Part shown: positions 8,953 to 17,526 of the stretch, piece by piece
Layout: each line of letters opens with the position of its first letter
Position numbering within the stretch: position 1 is the stretch's first letter
Source of the DNA: Lachnospiraceae bacterium
GTDB taxonomy: Bacteria; Bacillota; Clostridia; Lachnospirales; Lachnospiraceae
Length of the DNA stretch: 64,000 bases
Assembly (NCBI GenBank): GCA_029067085.1
Contig: JAIEFE010000008.1
Location: 62,001 to 126,000 of the forward strand
Direction of reading: 5' to 3'
Made by a program: the position numbers and the translations under genes
The notes under the pieces: model-generated
Told to the model about the DNA's origin: nothing
The model's input: only the letters and a program-made list of their open reading frames with translations
The model's database searches: none

Positions 8953-10290
8953 ATGAAAACAGCAATCCAGTTATCAGACCATTTTGCCTACAACAAACTG
9001 CTGCGCTTTACCCTGCCCTCCATCGTTATGATGGTATTCACTTCTATATACGGTGTGGTAGACGGATTCTTCGTGTCCAATTTTGCAGGAAAGACGGCCT
9101 TTGCATCTGTCAATCTCATCTTTCCCTTCATAATGATCCTGGGCGGCATGGGATTTATGATCGGAACAGGCGGCACCGCCTTAGTTTCGCTGGTACTCGG
9201 CACCGGCAACCGTGAAAAAGCGAACCGCTATTTTTCCATGATGGTATATCTGACTGTTCTGCTCGGTATCATCCTGTCTGTGCTGGGTGTACTCTTTACG
9301 CGTCCCGTTGCCGGTCTGCTGGGTGCAACGCCGGAAATGTTGGAGAACTGCGTCCTTTACGGCAGGATCGTGTTATGCTTCACTACCCCCTTTATGCTGC
9401 AGAATGTCTTTCAGAGCTTCCTGATTGCGGCGGAAAGACCGAAGCTGGGGCTTGCAGCGACCGTAAGTGCAGGCTTTACAAACATGTTTCTGGATGCTCT
9501 CTTTGTAGGCGCGTTCCGCTGGGGCATAGCAGGCGCTGCGCTTGCCACCGGCATCAGCCAGTGTGTGGGCGGCTTACTTCCCCTGCTCTATTTCATCCGC
9601 CCCAACACCAGCCTTTTAAGGCTCACCCGGGCCAGGCTGGAAATCAGACCGATTCTGCAGGCATGCGCCAACGGTTCGTCAGAGCTTATGAACAACATCT
9701 CCACCTCCGTTGTCAGCATGATCTATAATTTTCAGCTTTTAAGGTACATCGGTGAGAACGGCGTATCGGCCTACGGTGTGTTGATGTATGTACAATTTAT
9801 CTTTATCGCCATCTACATCGGCTATTCTATTGGTGCAGCCCCCATTATCAGCTATCACTACGGTGCGGGGAACTATGACGAACTGAAAAATATGCTGAAA
9901 AAGAGCGTGGGCCTTATTGGCGGCGCCAGTGTTGTCCTGACTGCATCCGCCTTCCTGTTGGCCGCTCCGCTCTCCAAAATATTTGTAGGCTATGACGCTG
10001 AACTATTTGCGCTGACATGCCATGCGTTCCGGCTGTTTTCCTTTTCCTTCCTGTTGGCCGGATTCAATATCTTTGCTTCCGCCTTTTTCACTGCCCTCAA
10101 CAATGGAGCAATCTCGGCGGCTGTATCGTTTATGCGCACGCTGATCTTCCAGAATGCATCCGTCCTGTTATTGCCGCTGTTTTTCGGCGTGGACGGCATA
10201 TGGTGGGCAATCACGGCAGCGGAGGTGTTCGCCTGCGCGCTCTCTGCCGCTTTTCTGTTCGCGAAACGAAAGAAGTATCATTACATATAA
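8953..10290 (+). CDS. MATE-family multidrug/toxin exporter
   Basis: 445 residues with about 12 hydrophobic helices in two homologous halves, as in Na+ or H+ coupled MATE antiporters (LLRFTLPSIVMMVFTSIYGVVDGFFVSN at the start, GATPEMLENCVLYGRI between helices). Substrates cannot be predicted. The start at 8953 is chosen for AAGGAA about 9 bases upstream and for alignment with the family N-terminus; an in-frame ATG at 8866 overlaps the upstream gene and adds a non-conserved leader. Confidence 0.9.
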   Translation: MKTAIQLSDHFAYNKLLRFTLPSIVMMVFTSIYGVVDGFFVSNFAGKTAFASVNLIFPFIMILGGMGFMIGTGGTALVSLVLGTGNREKANRYFSMMVYLTVLLGIILSVLGVLFTRPVAGLLGATPEMLENCVLYGRIVLCFTTPFMLQNVFQSFLIAAERPKLGLAATVSAGFTNMFLDALFVGAFRWGIAGAALATGISQCVGGLLPLLYFIRPNTSLLRLTRARLEIRPILQACANGSSELMNNISTSVVSMIYNFQLLRYIGENGVSAYGVLMYVQFIFIAIYIGYSIGAAPIISYHYGAGNYDELKNMLKKSVGLIGGASVVLTASAFLLAAPLSKIFVGYDAELFALTCHAFRLFSFSFLLAGFNIFASAFFTALNNGAISAAVSFMRTLIFQNASVLLLPLFFGVDGIWWAITAAEVFACALSAAFLFAKRKKYHYI

Positions 10291-10325
10291 GGAACCGGTA
10301 TCCGGCATATCACCTCTCCACCCCT

Positions 10326-10949
10326 TTACTCCAATATCTTTGTAATCCAGAAATACACATCCACACCCCATGTATCATCCAGATTCGAAGTATAGGCTTT
10401 CTGCACAGCTTCTGTCAGACCTTCCGTATCTGTATAATATCCTATAGGCGTTGCAGTGATATCCGCTCCCTCTATATCTTTGAAGTAAAAACGAAGCTGT
10501 CCGCCGCTAAACAGATACAATTCGCCGGTCTTTACATCAGCTATGGTCACTTCGTCATCTCTGGTATAATTTCCACGGACACTCTGTGCTACAAAGCCGT
10601 CCTCTTCCTCATAAGTGTAAGTCGGAAACAGCAATGCGGAATCGGAAAGATAATCCAGCATGGTTAATACCGCATCGTTGTGATACATGTCTATATTCCA
10701 TTCATCAGTGCCATCCCTGCCGATACGGACAGAAACTGCATCTGCAAGAATTTCATCCCCGTTATCCGTTCTATCCCTGTCAGCGCTGTCTTCGCCCTGC
10801 ACTGCATCATTTTCTGCATCTGCGCTTTTCCCGCTTATCACTTCCGCGGGCGGTTCTCCCGGATCCTCCACCCTCGCTCCGCAGCCGGAAAATACCGACA
10901 CGCCAAGTGTAGCTGCCACCGCTAAAATCATCATTTTACTCTTTTTCAT
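10326..10949 (-). CDS. Lipoprotein with possible cyclophilin-like domain
   Basis: 207 residues. Signal peptide with lipobox FSGC, then a linker rich in Asp, Glu and Ala, then a domain beginning near SVRIGRDGTDEW. The segment GELYLFSGGQLRFYF followed by TPIGYYTD resembles the core of cyclophilin-like lipoproteins such as the one at 15382-16020, but the similarity is weaker. Start at 10949 has GAGGAG 9 bases upstream; the ATG 9 bases earlier touches the Shine-Dalgarno. It is the last gene of the small protein-ATPase-permease-lipoprotein operon (18-base gap after the permease). Confidence 0.65.
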   Translation of the reverse strand: MKKSKMMILAVAATLGVSVFSGCGARVEDPGEPPAEVISGKSADAENDAVQGEDSADRDRTDNGDEILADAVSVRIGRDGTDEWNIDMYHNDAVLTMLDYLSDSALLFPTYTYEEEDGFVAQSVRGNYTRDDEVTIADVKTGELYLFSGGQLRFYFKDIEGADITATPIGYYTDTEGLTEAVQKAYTSNLDDTWGVDVYFWITKILE

Positions 10950-10966
10950 TTCACTCATCTCCTCTT

Positions 10967-13303
10967 TTAATCATCGTTCTCTGTTATCAACGTCACTATG
11001 CTCACCTGCTTTAGTTTTGCAGAAAAAGCCCAGGCAAAAAGAAAAAATAAAACCGGTATGACAATAAACGGTAAAAGCGTACCCATTATACCAACCCCCG
11101 CATGGAAATCTCCGATCCCGAATGACCGAAACAGCCTTCTGATCATCCCATCGGCAAACACGGCAGAAAACAGAATACCTCCGAACGTTCCTGCCGTTAC
11201 CACAATCAGAAAACGAAGAGCAAAAGATAACCGGAGTCTTTGCGTAGATAATCCCATACTTTTGTAAACAGCCATATTTCCCGTTTCTGCCCGCAGCAGC
11301 TTCCCGGAAATAAGCGCCACAGATACCAAAATAAATACTGCCGCAATCAGATAGATCACCACGATCAAGACATGCATCATAAATACAATTCCATTCAGAC
11401 CTGACCAACTGTTGGTATGAACATCAATCCCACGGTAATGCTCCTGCAGATAATTCATTGCAAAATCCCGCATATTTCCGTTTTCCAGAATATAGTGATA
11501 ACACCAGATATAACCCGTAATATCACCAATTCTGGAGTAGCCTTCCATACTCATGCCGATGTTACTTCCCATGCCGTTTGCACACTGATAGATTCCGGAT
11601 ATCCGGTAGCTTTCCACTCGTCCGTTTGCCGACACCCGCACAGTATCCCCTATGGAAAGCTGCAGTTCACTTGCTACGGTATCCGTGATCAATATACTGT
11701 CCCCGTCACAGACACGCCCTCTTAAAATATGAAACCAATTTGTGTCATTCAACACATTTGCCTCATATTCCTGCCCATTTACCGTAACGCTTTCCATCGC
11801 CAGCTCATAAGTTTCCTGAATGGGTGAATACCACTCTATGACCCGCTCAATCTCATCCATTGGCACATCCCGGTTAAAAGGCTGCACCCCAAGGTCGTGA
11901 TTCGCCACACTGAAGGCATTCATCAGGCCCTCTCCGTTTGGTCCGAGCCACGTTCCCATCCGCCCGATTACTGCAAGAAAAACAGAAAGAAAAACAGCTA
12001 TCACAAATAAAGCAATATAATTTTTCTTCCCAAAACCTAATTCCCGCAGGGCAATATCCCATTCCAGAAATCTCTGACCGATTAATGTCCGCACCTGTTT
12101 TCCCCCTGCCGTTTCTCTGATGGTCTCCATAGGTGCAACCGCAAGTATCTTTCCAGTCCGCAGGATTAAGAAAACCGCAAACAGCAGAATCAGCGCCGCA
12201 AGCAGCAGCAAACTGAGGAGAAGGGGCAGCTTAACGGAAATCAACAATCCCGTAGAGGAAACCAGTCCCCTTGCCATTCCGCCGGCAATCCTCTCAGCAA
12301 ACAGCAGACCAAAGAACAATCCCGCCAAAACAACCCCTCCGTAAAGCAACAGATAACCATTTCTAATTTCTGTTCCGGGCATCCCTAAAGTCTTTAGCAC
12401 CGCCACATCCCGTTTGTCCTGTTCCACCACTGCTGATAAGCTGTTTCCCGTCACAATGATACATACAAGGAATAACACGGCCGAGAAAGCAAGCAGAAAA
12501 CCGGAAAGGATGTTTTGCAGCAAAAGCATATAATTCAAAATAGATTCCTGCCTATAGCTAAATTCCGTAGCAAGCGAAACATCTGTTCCTTCCTGAATTG
12601 CTCTGTGAAAGTCCAATGCCGTAAGACTGCTTTCCGGGCTTTGAAAAATATGCAGCATTGCGCCCTCTCGCCCCAGAACATCTACCGCCGCCGCATGAGA
12701 AACGATCTCCTGCATGGCAGCATAATCTTCTCCGCTTATCAGAAAGCTTTTCATGTCGATCATAGAACTTCCCATAAATCCGTCCGCAAAATAACCCGCC
12801 ACAGTCAGGCTCACAATACCGTCTTTACGAGATAATTCAAACTGAATGGTATTCCCCACCTCCACGTCGAAGACAGATCTCATGGCCGGAGAAATGTAAA
12901 CGCTTCCTTTCTCAATTTGCGGGGTGGGTATCTCTTTCCCCTCTCTGGTAAGAAAACGGTACGGCACGGTGCCGTCATAGACTATCAACTGCCCTTCGTT
13001 ATCGGAATATGCGCCATTCACTTCATATCCGGCATAAATAAGTGGCTGGCATATCACCTGCTCTACATCGGAAACATTTTCTATTTCCTCTGCCAAACCT
13101 TCTCCTGCACCACTGACCCATATGGTCAGATTTCCAAACCCCAGCCTGTTCATTTCCTTCTTCACGAAAGACCTTCCGCTGACATACAGCGTAAGGGAAG
13201 AAAACAGGCACAGGGAAAGAACTGACACAAGAAAAAAGATTCCACAGATACTTCCCTTTTGCTTTTTCCATGCCGCTTTTAACAGCATCTGATATTTTTT
13301 CAT
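10967..13303 (-). CDS. ABC transporter permease with two FtsX domains
   Basis: 778 residues. A membrane helix at about 17-40, a large extracytoplasmic region, an FtsX-type three-helix block (about 255-390), a second membrane helix and extracytoplasmic region (about 430-635), and a second FtsX block (about 640-770). This duplicated layout is the BceB/MacB-like type that works with a dedicated ATPase on peptides, antibiotics or lipoproteins in the envelope rather than on small nutrients. The ATPase gene lies 34 bases upstream. No BceRS-type two-component system is nearby; the LysR gene at 14500 is the likely regulator. Confidence 0.85.
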   Translation of the reverse strand: MKKYQMLLKAAWKKQKGSICGIFFLVSVLSLCLFSSLTLYVSGRSFVKKEMNRLGFGNLTIWVSGAGEGLAEEIENVSDVEQVICQPLIYAGYEVNGAYSDNEGQLIVYDGTVPYRFLTREGKEIPTPQIEKGSVYISPAMRSVFDVEVGNTIQFELSRKDGIVSLTVAGYFADGFMGSSMIDMKSFLISGEDYAAMQEIVSHAAAVDVLGREGAMLHIFQSPESSLTALDFHRAIQEGTDVSLATEFSYRQESILNYMLLLQNILSGFLLAFSAVLFLVCIIVTGNSLSAVVEQDKRDVAVLKTLGMPGTEIRNGYLLLYGGVVLAGLFFGLLFAERIAGGMARGLVSSTGLLISVKLPLLLSLLLLAALILLFAVFLILRTGKILAVAPMETIRETAGGKQVRTLIGQRFLEWDIALRELGFGKKNYIALFVIAVFLSVFLAVIGRMGTWLGPNGEGLMNAFSVANHDLGVQPFNRDVPMDEIERVIEWYSPIQETYELAMESVTVNGQEYEANVLNDTNWFHILRGRVCDGDSILITDTVASELQLSIGDTVRVSANGRVESYRISGIYQCANGMGSNIGMSMEGYSRIGDITGYIWCYHYILENGNMRDFAMNYLQEHYRGIDVHTNSWSGLNGIVFMMHVLIVVIYLIAAVFILVSVALISGKLLRAETGNMAVYKSMGLSTQRLRLSFALRFLIVVTAGTFGGILFSAVFADGMIRRLFRSFGIGDFHAGVGIMGTLLPFIVIPVLFFLFAWAFSAKLKQVSIVTLITENDD

Positions 13304-13337
13304 ATATCAATACTCCTTGCCCCTTTCTTCTCACACT

Positions 13338-14090
13338 TTACCAACGAAACCCTTCCAGCCAGGAAGCAAGCTCCTGTTCCCTTTTTATATCCTTCCCCTG
13401 ATAAGGACTTAACTTCAGTTCTCCCACAATGGCACCATCTTCCAGATAAAGGATACGGTTTCCGCGCAAAGCCGCCTCCCTGTCATGAGTCACCAACAGG
13501 ATTGTCTGTCCCTCTGTATGAAGCACTGTCAGCAGATTTAACACCTCCTCCGTGTTCGCTTTATTTAAGGCTCCGGTCGGTTCATCCGCAAATAACATCG
13601 CAGGTTTTGTGATAACAGCTCTCGCTACGGCCGCGCGCTGCGCCTCGCCGCCGGAAACCTGCGCCGGAAGTCTATCCTTCGCTTTCTCCAAATGCATCTG
13701 CCGAATTAAGGTCTCTGTTTTCTCCGCGATTTCCCTTTCTGACATGGAGCCAGCAATCAGTCCTGCCATGCGTATATTTTCCTCCAGCGTTAGACTGCTG
13801 ACCAAATGAGTACGCTGAAACACAAAGCCAAATTCTTCCGCTCGAAGAGAAGTCAGCTGCTTTTCCGAGGCATGGGTCATATCAATTTTTCTATTATAAT
13901 AAAGAAGCTGCCCTCCACTCAACCGATCCATTCCGCCAAGCATATAGAGCAGAGTCGATTTACCAGAACCCGAGGACCCCATAATGACTGTAAAGTCACC
14001 CTTATAAAGCTCCAGACTAACTCCCTGCAACACTTTTGTTTCTCCGAACGTTTTCACCAGATCCGTTCCCTGAAAAATGACCTCTTTCAT
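13338..14090 (-). CDS. ABC transporter ATP-binding protein (LolD/MacB type)
   Basis: 250 residues. Walker A GSSGSGKS (38-45), Q-loop FVFQ (89-92), signature VSGGEAQR (145-152), Walker B MLFADE (165-170) and H-loop VTHD are all intact. It should power the permease at 10967-13303. The start at 14090 overlaps the stop of the upstream small gene in an ATGA, the usual sign of translational coupling; the upstream in-frame ATG at 14171 lies within that small gene and is rejected. Confidence 0.92.
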   Translation of the reverse strand: MKEVIFQGTDLVKTFGETKVLQGVSLELYKGDFTVIMGSSGSGKSTLLYMLGGMDRLSGGQLLYYNRKIDMTHASEKQLTSLRAEEFGFVFQRTHLVSSLTLEENIRMAGLIAGSMSEREIAEKTETLIRQMHLEKAKDRLPAQVSGGEAQRAAVARAVITKPAMLFADEPTGALNKANTEEVLNLLTVLHTEGQTILLVTHDREAALRGNRILYLEDGAIVGELKLSPYQGKDIKREQELASWLEGFRW

Positions 14091-14347
14091 CTTCCCTGCG
14101 CACCTCTCTCCTCTTCCATTTCCTGTCCGAAATCGGCATTTTCCACCTTTGCAATCAGATAGTCCAGACATGCAAGTTTCTCCCGCACCTCTTTTAATTC
14201 TTCGCTTTTCTTCCTACGGAAACGGCAGACTAATCCGTACTGCCCATATATGTTTCCGGCTTCCTCATAATGGCGATACTGCTCCAGCATTGCAGTATCA
14301 GCGCCCTCCTCCGCTAATCTTTTGCAAATCGTTGATTCTTCTTTCAT
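14087..14347 (-). CDS. Small helical protein of unknown function
   Basis: 86 residues, charged and predicted all-helical. The pattern (short N-terminal helix, then KKSEELKEVREKLACLDYLIAKVE) resembles the small protein at 16017-16250, where QREALLEGIHRDQSCIGFLD occupies the same place, so the two are probably distant paralogues. I know such small proteins as frequent neighbours of regulators in Clostridia but know of no established function. Start at 14347 is set by GGAGGAGAGG about 8 bases upstream. It is the first gene of the ABC operon and is divergent from lysR. Confidence 0.7.
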   Translation of the reverse strand: MKEESTICKRLAEEGADTAMLEQYRHYEEAGNIYGQYGLVCRFRRKKSEELKEVREKLACLDYLIAKVENADFGQEMEEERGAQGR

Positions 14348-14428
14348 TAACAATTCCTCTCCTCCACCTTCGGTAACACTCTTAATCCGCAGCTCTTGTA
14401 CTTTGGTCAATCTTCCCGCACTGCATTC

Positions 14429-14478
14429 TTGCAAAATAGCCTAAAACTATATAAAATGGTTTTAAATAGTTTTAGCAA
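14429..14478. promoter_or_regulatory. Overlapping divergent promoters with a shared LysR-type operator
   Basis: Plus strand, toward lysR: TTGCAA (14429-14434), 17 bases, TAAAAT (14452-14457). Minus strand, toward the ABC operon: TTGCTA (14478-14473), 17 bases, TTTATA (14455-14450). A perfect inverted repeat, CTAAAACTAT (14441-14450) and ATAGTTTTAG (14466-14475) with a 15-base spacer, lies over both promoters. Binding of the LysR protein here, controlling itself and the operon, is inference from position and symmetry. Confidence 0.65.
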
Positions 14479-14499
14479 ATAATAAAAGGAGTGTGCTAT

Positions 14500-15387
14500 A
14501 TGATTGAAACCCGCCTGCTGCAATATTTTCTCGCTGTTGCTGAAGAACAAAGTATTACAAAAGCCGCCGAATATCTCCACATTTCACAACCCACACTGTC
14601 CAAACAGATGATGGATTTGGAGGAAAACCTGGGAAAACAGCTTTTGATCCGTGGCCGAAAGAGAGTCACCCTGACAGAAGAAGGAATTTTTCTGCGTGGT
14701 CGCGCACAGGAAATCATTTCCCTGATGGACAAGACGGAAAGCGCCTTTCGGGAAAATGAAGAAAGCATCGCCGGTGATGTCTATATCGGCTGTGGCGAAC
14801 ACCGTTCCACTTTTTCCATCATGCAGATTATTCGAACAATACAGGAAGAGTATCCTGATATTCAGTTCCACTTTTTCAGCAGCAATGCCGACGCCATCAT
14901 AGAACGGCTGGATAAAGGACTTCTGGACATGGGTTTTTTACTGGAACCGGAAATCAGTCATCGCTATGATTGCCGGAAACTCCCGCTTCATGAATCATGG
15001 GGCATCCTCATGCGCAAGGATTCACCCCTTGCCGCAAAAAAGGAAATATCATTTTCGGAACTTGCGGACCTCCCGCTGATCATGCCCAGCCAGTCATCCA
15101 ACAGCGGCCGCCTGACCGCATATTTTGCAGATGTCGAGGTTCAACCTCATGTTGTTTCCACCTACAATCTGATCTATAATGCCGGACTTATGGTGGAAGC
15201 AGGGATTGGCTATGCCCTGTGCATTGATGAACTCATCAACACTGCCGGCAGCCATCCTCTGACGTTCCGCCCCTTGTCTCCAAGGCTTTCTTCCGATGTC
15301 TATCTTTTCACGAAAAAGTATCAGGTTTTTTCCAAAGCTGCCAAACTGTTTTTAAACCGACTGGAAACCGGCATCGGCAGCCTATGA
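14500..15387 (+). CDS. LysR-family transcriptional regulator
   Basis: 295 residues. N-terminal helix-turn-helix (SITKAAEYLHISQPTLSKQM, about 18-37) and a periplasmic-binding-fold effector domain (about 90-290). Start ATG at 14500 lies 8 bases after AGGAG; a GTG at 14491 overlaps that site. It is divergent from the small protein-ABC operon and its last six bases overlap the 3' end of the convergent lipoprotein gene at 15382, so both sides of this block are tied to it. The effector is unknown. Confidence 0.92.
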   Translation: MIETRLLQYFLAVAEEQSITKAAEYLHISQPTLSKQMMDLEENLGKQLLIRGRKRVTLTEEGIFLRGRAQEIISLMDKTESAFRENEESIAGDVYIGCGEHRSTFSIMQIIRTIQEEYPDIQFHFFSSNADAIIERLDKGLLDMGFLLEPEISHRYDCRKLPLHESWGILMRKDSPLAAKKEISFSELADLPLIMPSQSSNSGRLTAYFADVEVQPHVVSTYNLIYNAGLMVEAGIGYALCIDELINTAGSHPLTFRPLSPRLSSDVYLFTKKYQVFSKAAKLFLNRLETGIGSL

Positions 15388-16020
15388 AAGCAATTCCAGA
15401 GTAATCGTTACATCTCCGCCGCCGAGCAGTTCTTCCATTTCCCCGTCGGATTTGTCCGTAATCTTTCCGAGCCTTGTGTATGCCCAGGAATTGGATCCAT
15501 AAAACACCACCATCTGACTGCCGGAATATAAAACGATATCTCCTGCCTGCGTCGTTGTCTGTTTGTCATCTCTTGGCAGACTTGTTCCAAGAGATCCGAC
15601 CTGTTCAAAGCCGCCGTACATTGACATCTGTATGTTCATTGGCTGTTCGCGAAGAATTTCTTTAAGAGCCGCAACAGACTCATTCTCTTCCCATGCAACC
15701 ACGACAGACTCGCCATTAATTTTCATCTCGATGATCATTTCTTCCTGCTCCTTTCCGCTTACTTCCGTTTGTTCCCTGTTTAACTGCTCCGATTCATTCT
15801 GCTCTTTGAGCAGTTTACTGCTTTTCTCAGCATAATCTTCTATTTCATCCGTCTGTCCTGTAATTTCATATTCTCCAGAAAATCCTACTGATTCCAAATT
15901 TGATAAATTCTGTTGTGACTCCTCCTTTGATGCAGAATTACCGCATCCCGCCAAAACATATATCAGGCATATCCACACAAAAGCAAATCGCTGACCTTTC
16001 CAAAAACATTTCGTCATCAT
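15382..16020 (-). CDS. Cyclophilin-like domain lipoprotein
   Basis: 212 residues. Signal peptide with lipobox LAGC, a Glu/Gln/Ser-rich linker to about residue 90, then a cyclophilin-like beta-barrel (MKINGESVVVAWEENES near its start, LPRDDKQTTTQAGDIVLYSG, then FYGSNSWAYTRLGKI). This domain is common in small gut-clostridial secreted proteins, often beside flavodoxins, and lacks clear prolyl isomerase residues. The start at 16020 forms an ATGA overlap with the stop of the upstream small gene; the ATG at 16017 is nearly as good, with AAGGAG before both. Confidence 0.8.
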   Translation of the reverse strand: MMTKCFWKGQRFAFVWICLIYVLAGCGNSASKEESQQNLSNLESVGFSGEYEITGQTDEIEDYAEKSSKLLKEQNESEQLNREQTEVSGKEQEEMIIEMKINGESVVVAWEENESVAALKEILREQPMNIQMSMYGGFEQVGSLGTSLPRDDKQTTTQAGDIVLYSGSQMVVFYGSNSWAYTRLGKITDKSDGEMEELLGGGDVTITLELLS

Positions 16021-16250
16021 GTGCACTCCTTTCGCATCCCACACAGGACATTATCTAAAAAACCAATGCAAGACTGATCTCTGTGAATTCCTTCAAGCAG
16101 CGCCTCTCTCTGTTCCTGCAACAGCAAAAGTCCCTTCTTCTTCTGCCCCTGTTTGAAGCAGGTCAGAATACCGATCACAGCCTCCTCCTTACAGCCGGCA
16201 TCCGTCATATTCTGAATCAGCTCCGCCTCCGTTTGATAACCACCTAACAT
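16017..16250 (-). CDS. Small helical protein of unknown function (second copy)
   Basis: 77 residues, helical, with four cysteines (DAGCKEE, LTCF, SCIGF, KECT). It resembles many short clostridial proteins encoded beside LysR or MerR regulators, and more distantly the protein at 14087-14347. GAGGGG lies 8 bases before the ATG. It sits between the amide hydrolase gene (38 bases upstream) and the cyclophilin-like lipoprotein gene (overlapping by four bases), so the three form one operon. Confidence 0.7.
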   Translation of the reverse strand: MLGGYQTEAELIQNMTDAGCKEEAVIGILTCFKQGQKKKGLLLLQEQREALLEGIHRDQSCIGFLDNVLCGMRKECT

Positions 16251-16288
16251 CTATTACACCCCTCAATTCAGAAATTTTTTCTTGCCTT

Positions 16289-17407
16289 TTAAACAATGAT
16301 TTGAAAACAATATGCCTTTTTGTAGTTTTCTCTGTGAAAATAAACTGCAGTCAGAGCAGACTGATCAAACACAATACTCCACTCTGTAGATTCAAATTCT
16401 CCGAAATTGTCTTTACTCACACTATCTAAGGCATCCCGCACATCCGTCTGCGTCATAGCCGGCTTTTCTTCCAGTGTTTTCGTTAAGATGTCAAACCGCT
16501 CATGGGACTGGCTTGTGCCGATTCCCTGTTTTTCCCCCTCCGCAAGGTAAAAGTTTGTCAAAACAGGCGTTTTTATCACAACCATTTCATTGTTAATATA
16601 CTCCACTGCCACGCTGTTTCCTGTACTGTCCGCTATCGCAAAATGAACCATGTAATTCATGGAAGCATGAAGATCACACTTTCCAAGCAGCTCAACCGCT
16701 TCCTCCACAGTAGCCGCCTGATTCAGCAAAAGCCGAACAGCTGTGGTCGTAGTGATATCCGGTTTTTCCGAATTCTGCTCAATCGACGTCCCATCCTGAA
16801 TCATGTTGACAGAAACACATAAACCTTTCTCATTCATACCGTCCAACGGCGCGTACAGTGCAGCGATGGTCATCATATCGTCGCTTAACAGACGCTCTGC
16901 CATTCCGACCCCTTGATGAATAAAATCCATATTAACTGTGGAAACAGATGCATATCCTTCTTGTGGATAAGATGTGACAACAAGTGCATCACAAGTATTC
17001 CAGTCAAAATTGCGTCCAAATAGATAAGCTCCTTCCTCATTTGCTACAGATATAGTACTGCACCCGAACGACTGTGTATTCATACTCAGTGCACCTTCGT
17101 TTCCTGCGAGAAATCGGCCTGCCAAAAACTGTACGACCTCCCGGTCTGTTTTCGCTCCTCCTCCGGCAAGAAACTCTGCAACCCCATCTTCCCCCTCAAA
17201 TCGAACAGCAGAAAACCCTTTTTCCAGTTCCTCTACCTCTTCCGTCACTTGTACTGTCACTGTCGCGGCTTCATAAGTCGCTGTTTCCTTTGATACACTG
17301 TGCCCACTCATAGAGTGACTCACATTCTCATCTGCTGCAAGCTTCCCACATCCCGCAAGACTTATCGATAATAGAAATACAATTGTAACAGTTCCCAGCC
17401 TTTTCAT
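16289..17407 (-). CDS. Ntn-type linear amide C-N hydrolase lipoprotein (choloylglycine hydrolase/C45-like)
   Basis: 372 residues. Signal peptide with lipobox LAGC (Cys20). The catalytic core begins at FGCSTISV (Cys116), followed by YLFGRNFDWN (129-137), the pair that marks the penicillin V acylase, bile salt hydrolase and C45 peptidase group of Ntn hydrolases. In that group the cysteine becomes N-terminal after removal of the preceding segment; here about 95 residues lie between the lipid anchor and Cys116, so self-processing would release the enzyme from its anchor. The substrate cannot be told. Promoter at 17452-17480. Confidence 0.8.
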   Translation of the reverse strand: MKRLGTVTIVFLLSISLAGCGKLAADENVSHSMSGHSVSKETATYEAATVTVQVTEEVEELEKGFSAVRFEGEDGVAEFLAGGGAKTDREVVQFLAGRFLAGNEGALSMNTQSFGCSTISVANEEGAYLFGRNFDWNTCDALVVTSYPQEGYASVSTVNMDFIHQGVGMAERLLSDDMMTIAALYAPLDGMNEKGLCVSVNMIQDGTSIEQNSEKPDITTTTAVRLLLNQAATVEEAVELLGKCDLHASMNYMVHFAIADSTGNSVAVEYINNEMVVIKTPVLTNFYLAEGEKQGIGTSQSHERFDILTKTLEEKPAMTQTDVRDALDSVSKDNFGEFESTEWSIVFDQSALTAVYFHRENYKKAYCFQIIV

Positions 17408-17451
17408 TATCGTTTCCTTCCATCCTCCGAGATGTTTTCTATGCCATTTTT

Positions 17452-17480
17452 AATATAAATACAAAACAGAATAATAGCAA
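17452..17480 (-). promoter_or_regulatory. Promoter of the amide hydrolase operon
   Basis: Minus strand TTGCTA (17480-17475), 17-base spacer, TATATT (17457-17452). It lies about 45 bases before the start codon of the amide hydrolase gene and would drive that gene, the small helical protein and the cyclophilin-like lipoprotein. Confidence 0.6.
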
Positions 17481-17526
17481 ATATCTATATTGAATGTATT
17501 TGTATAGTTTTTAAGAATGTATATAT

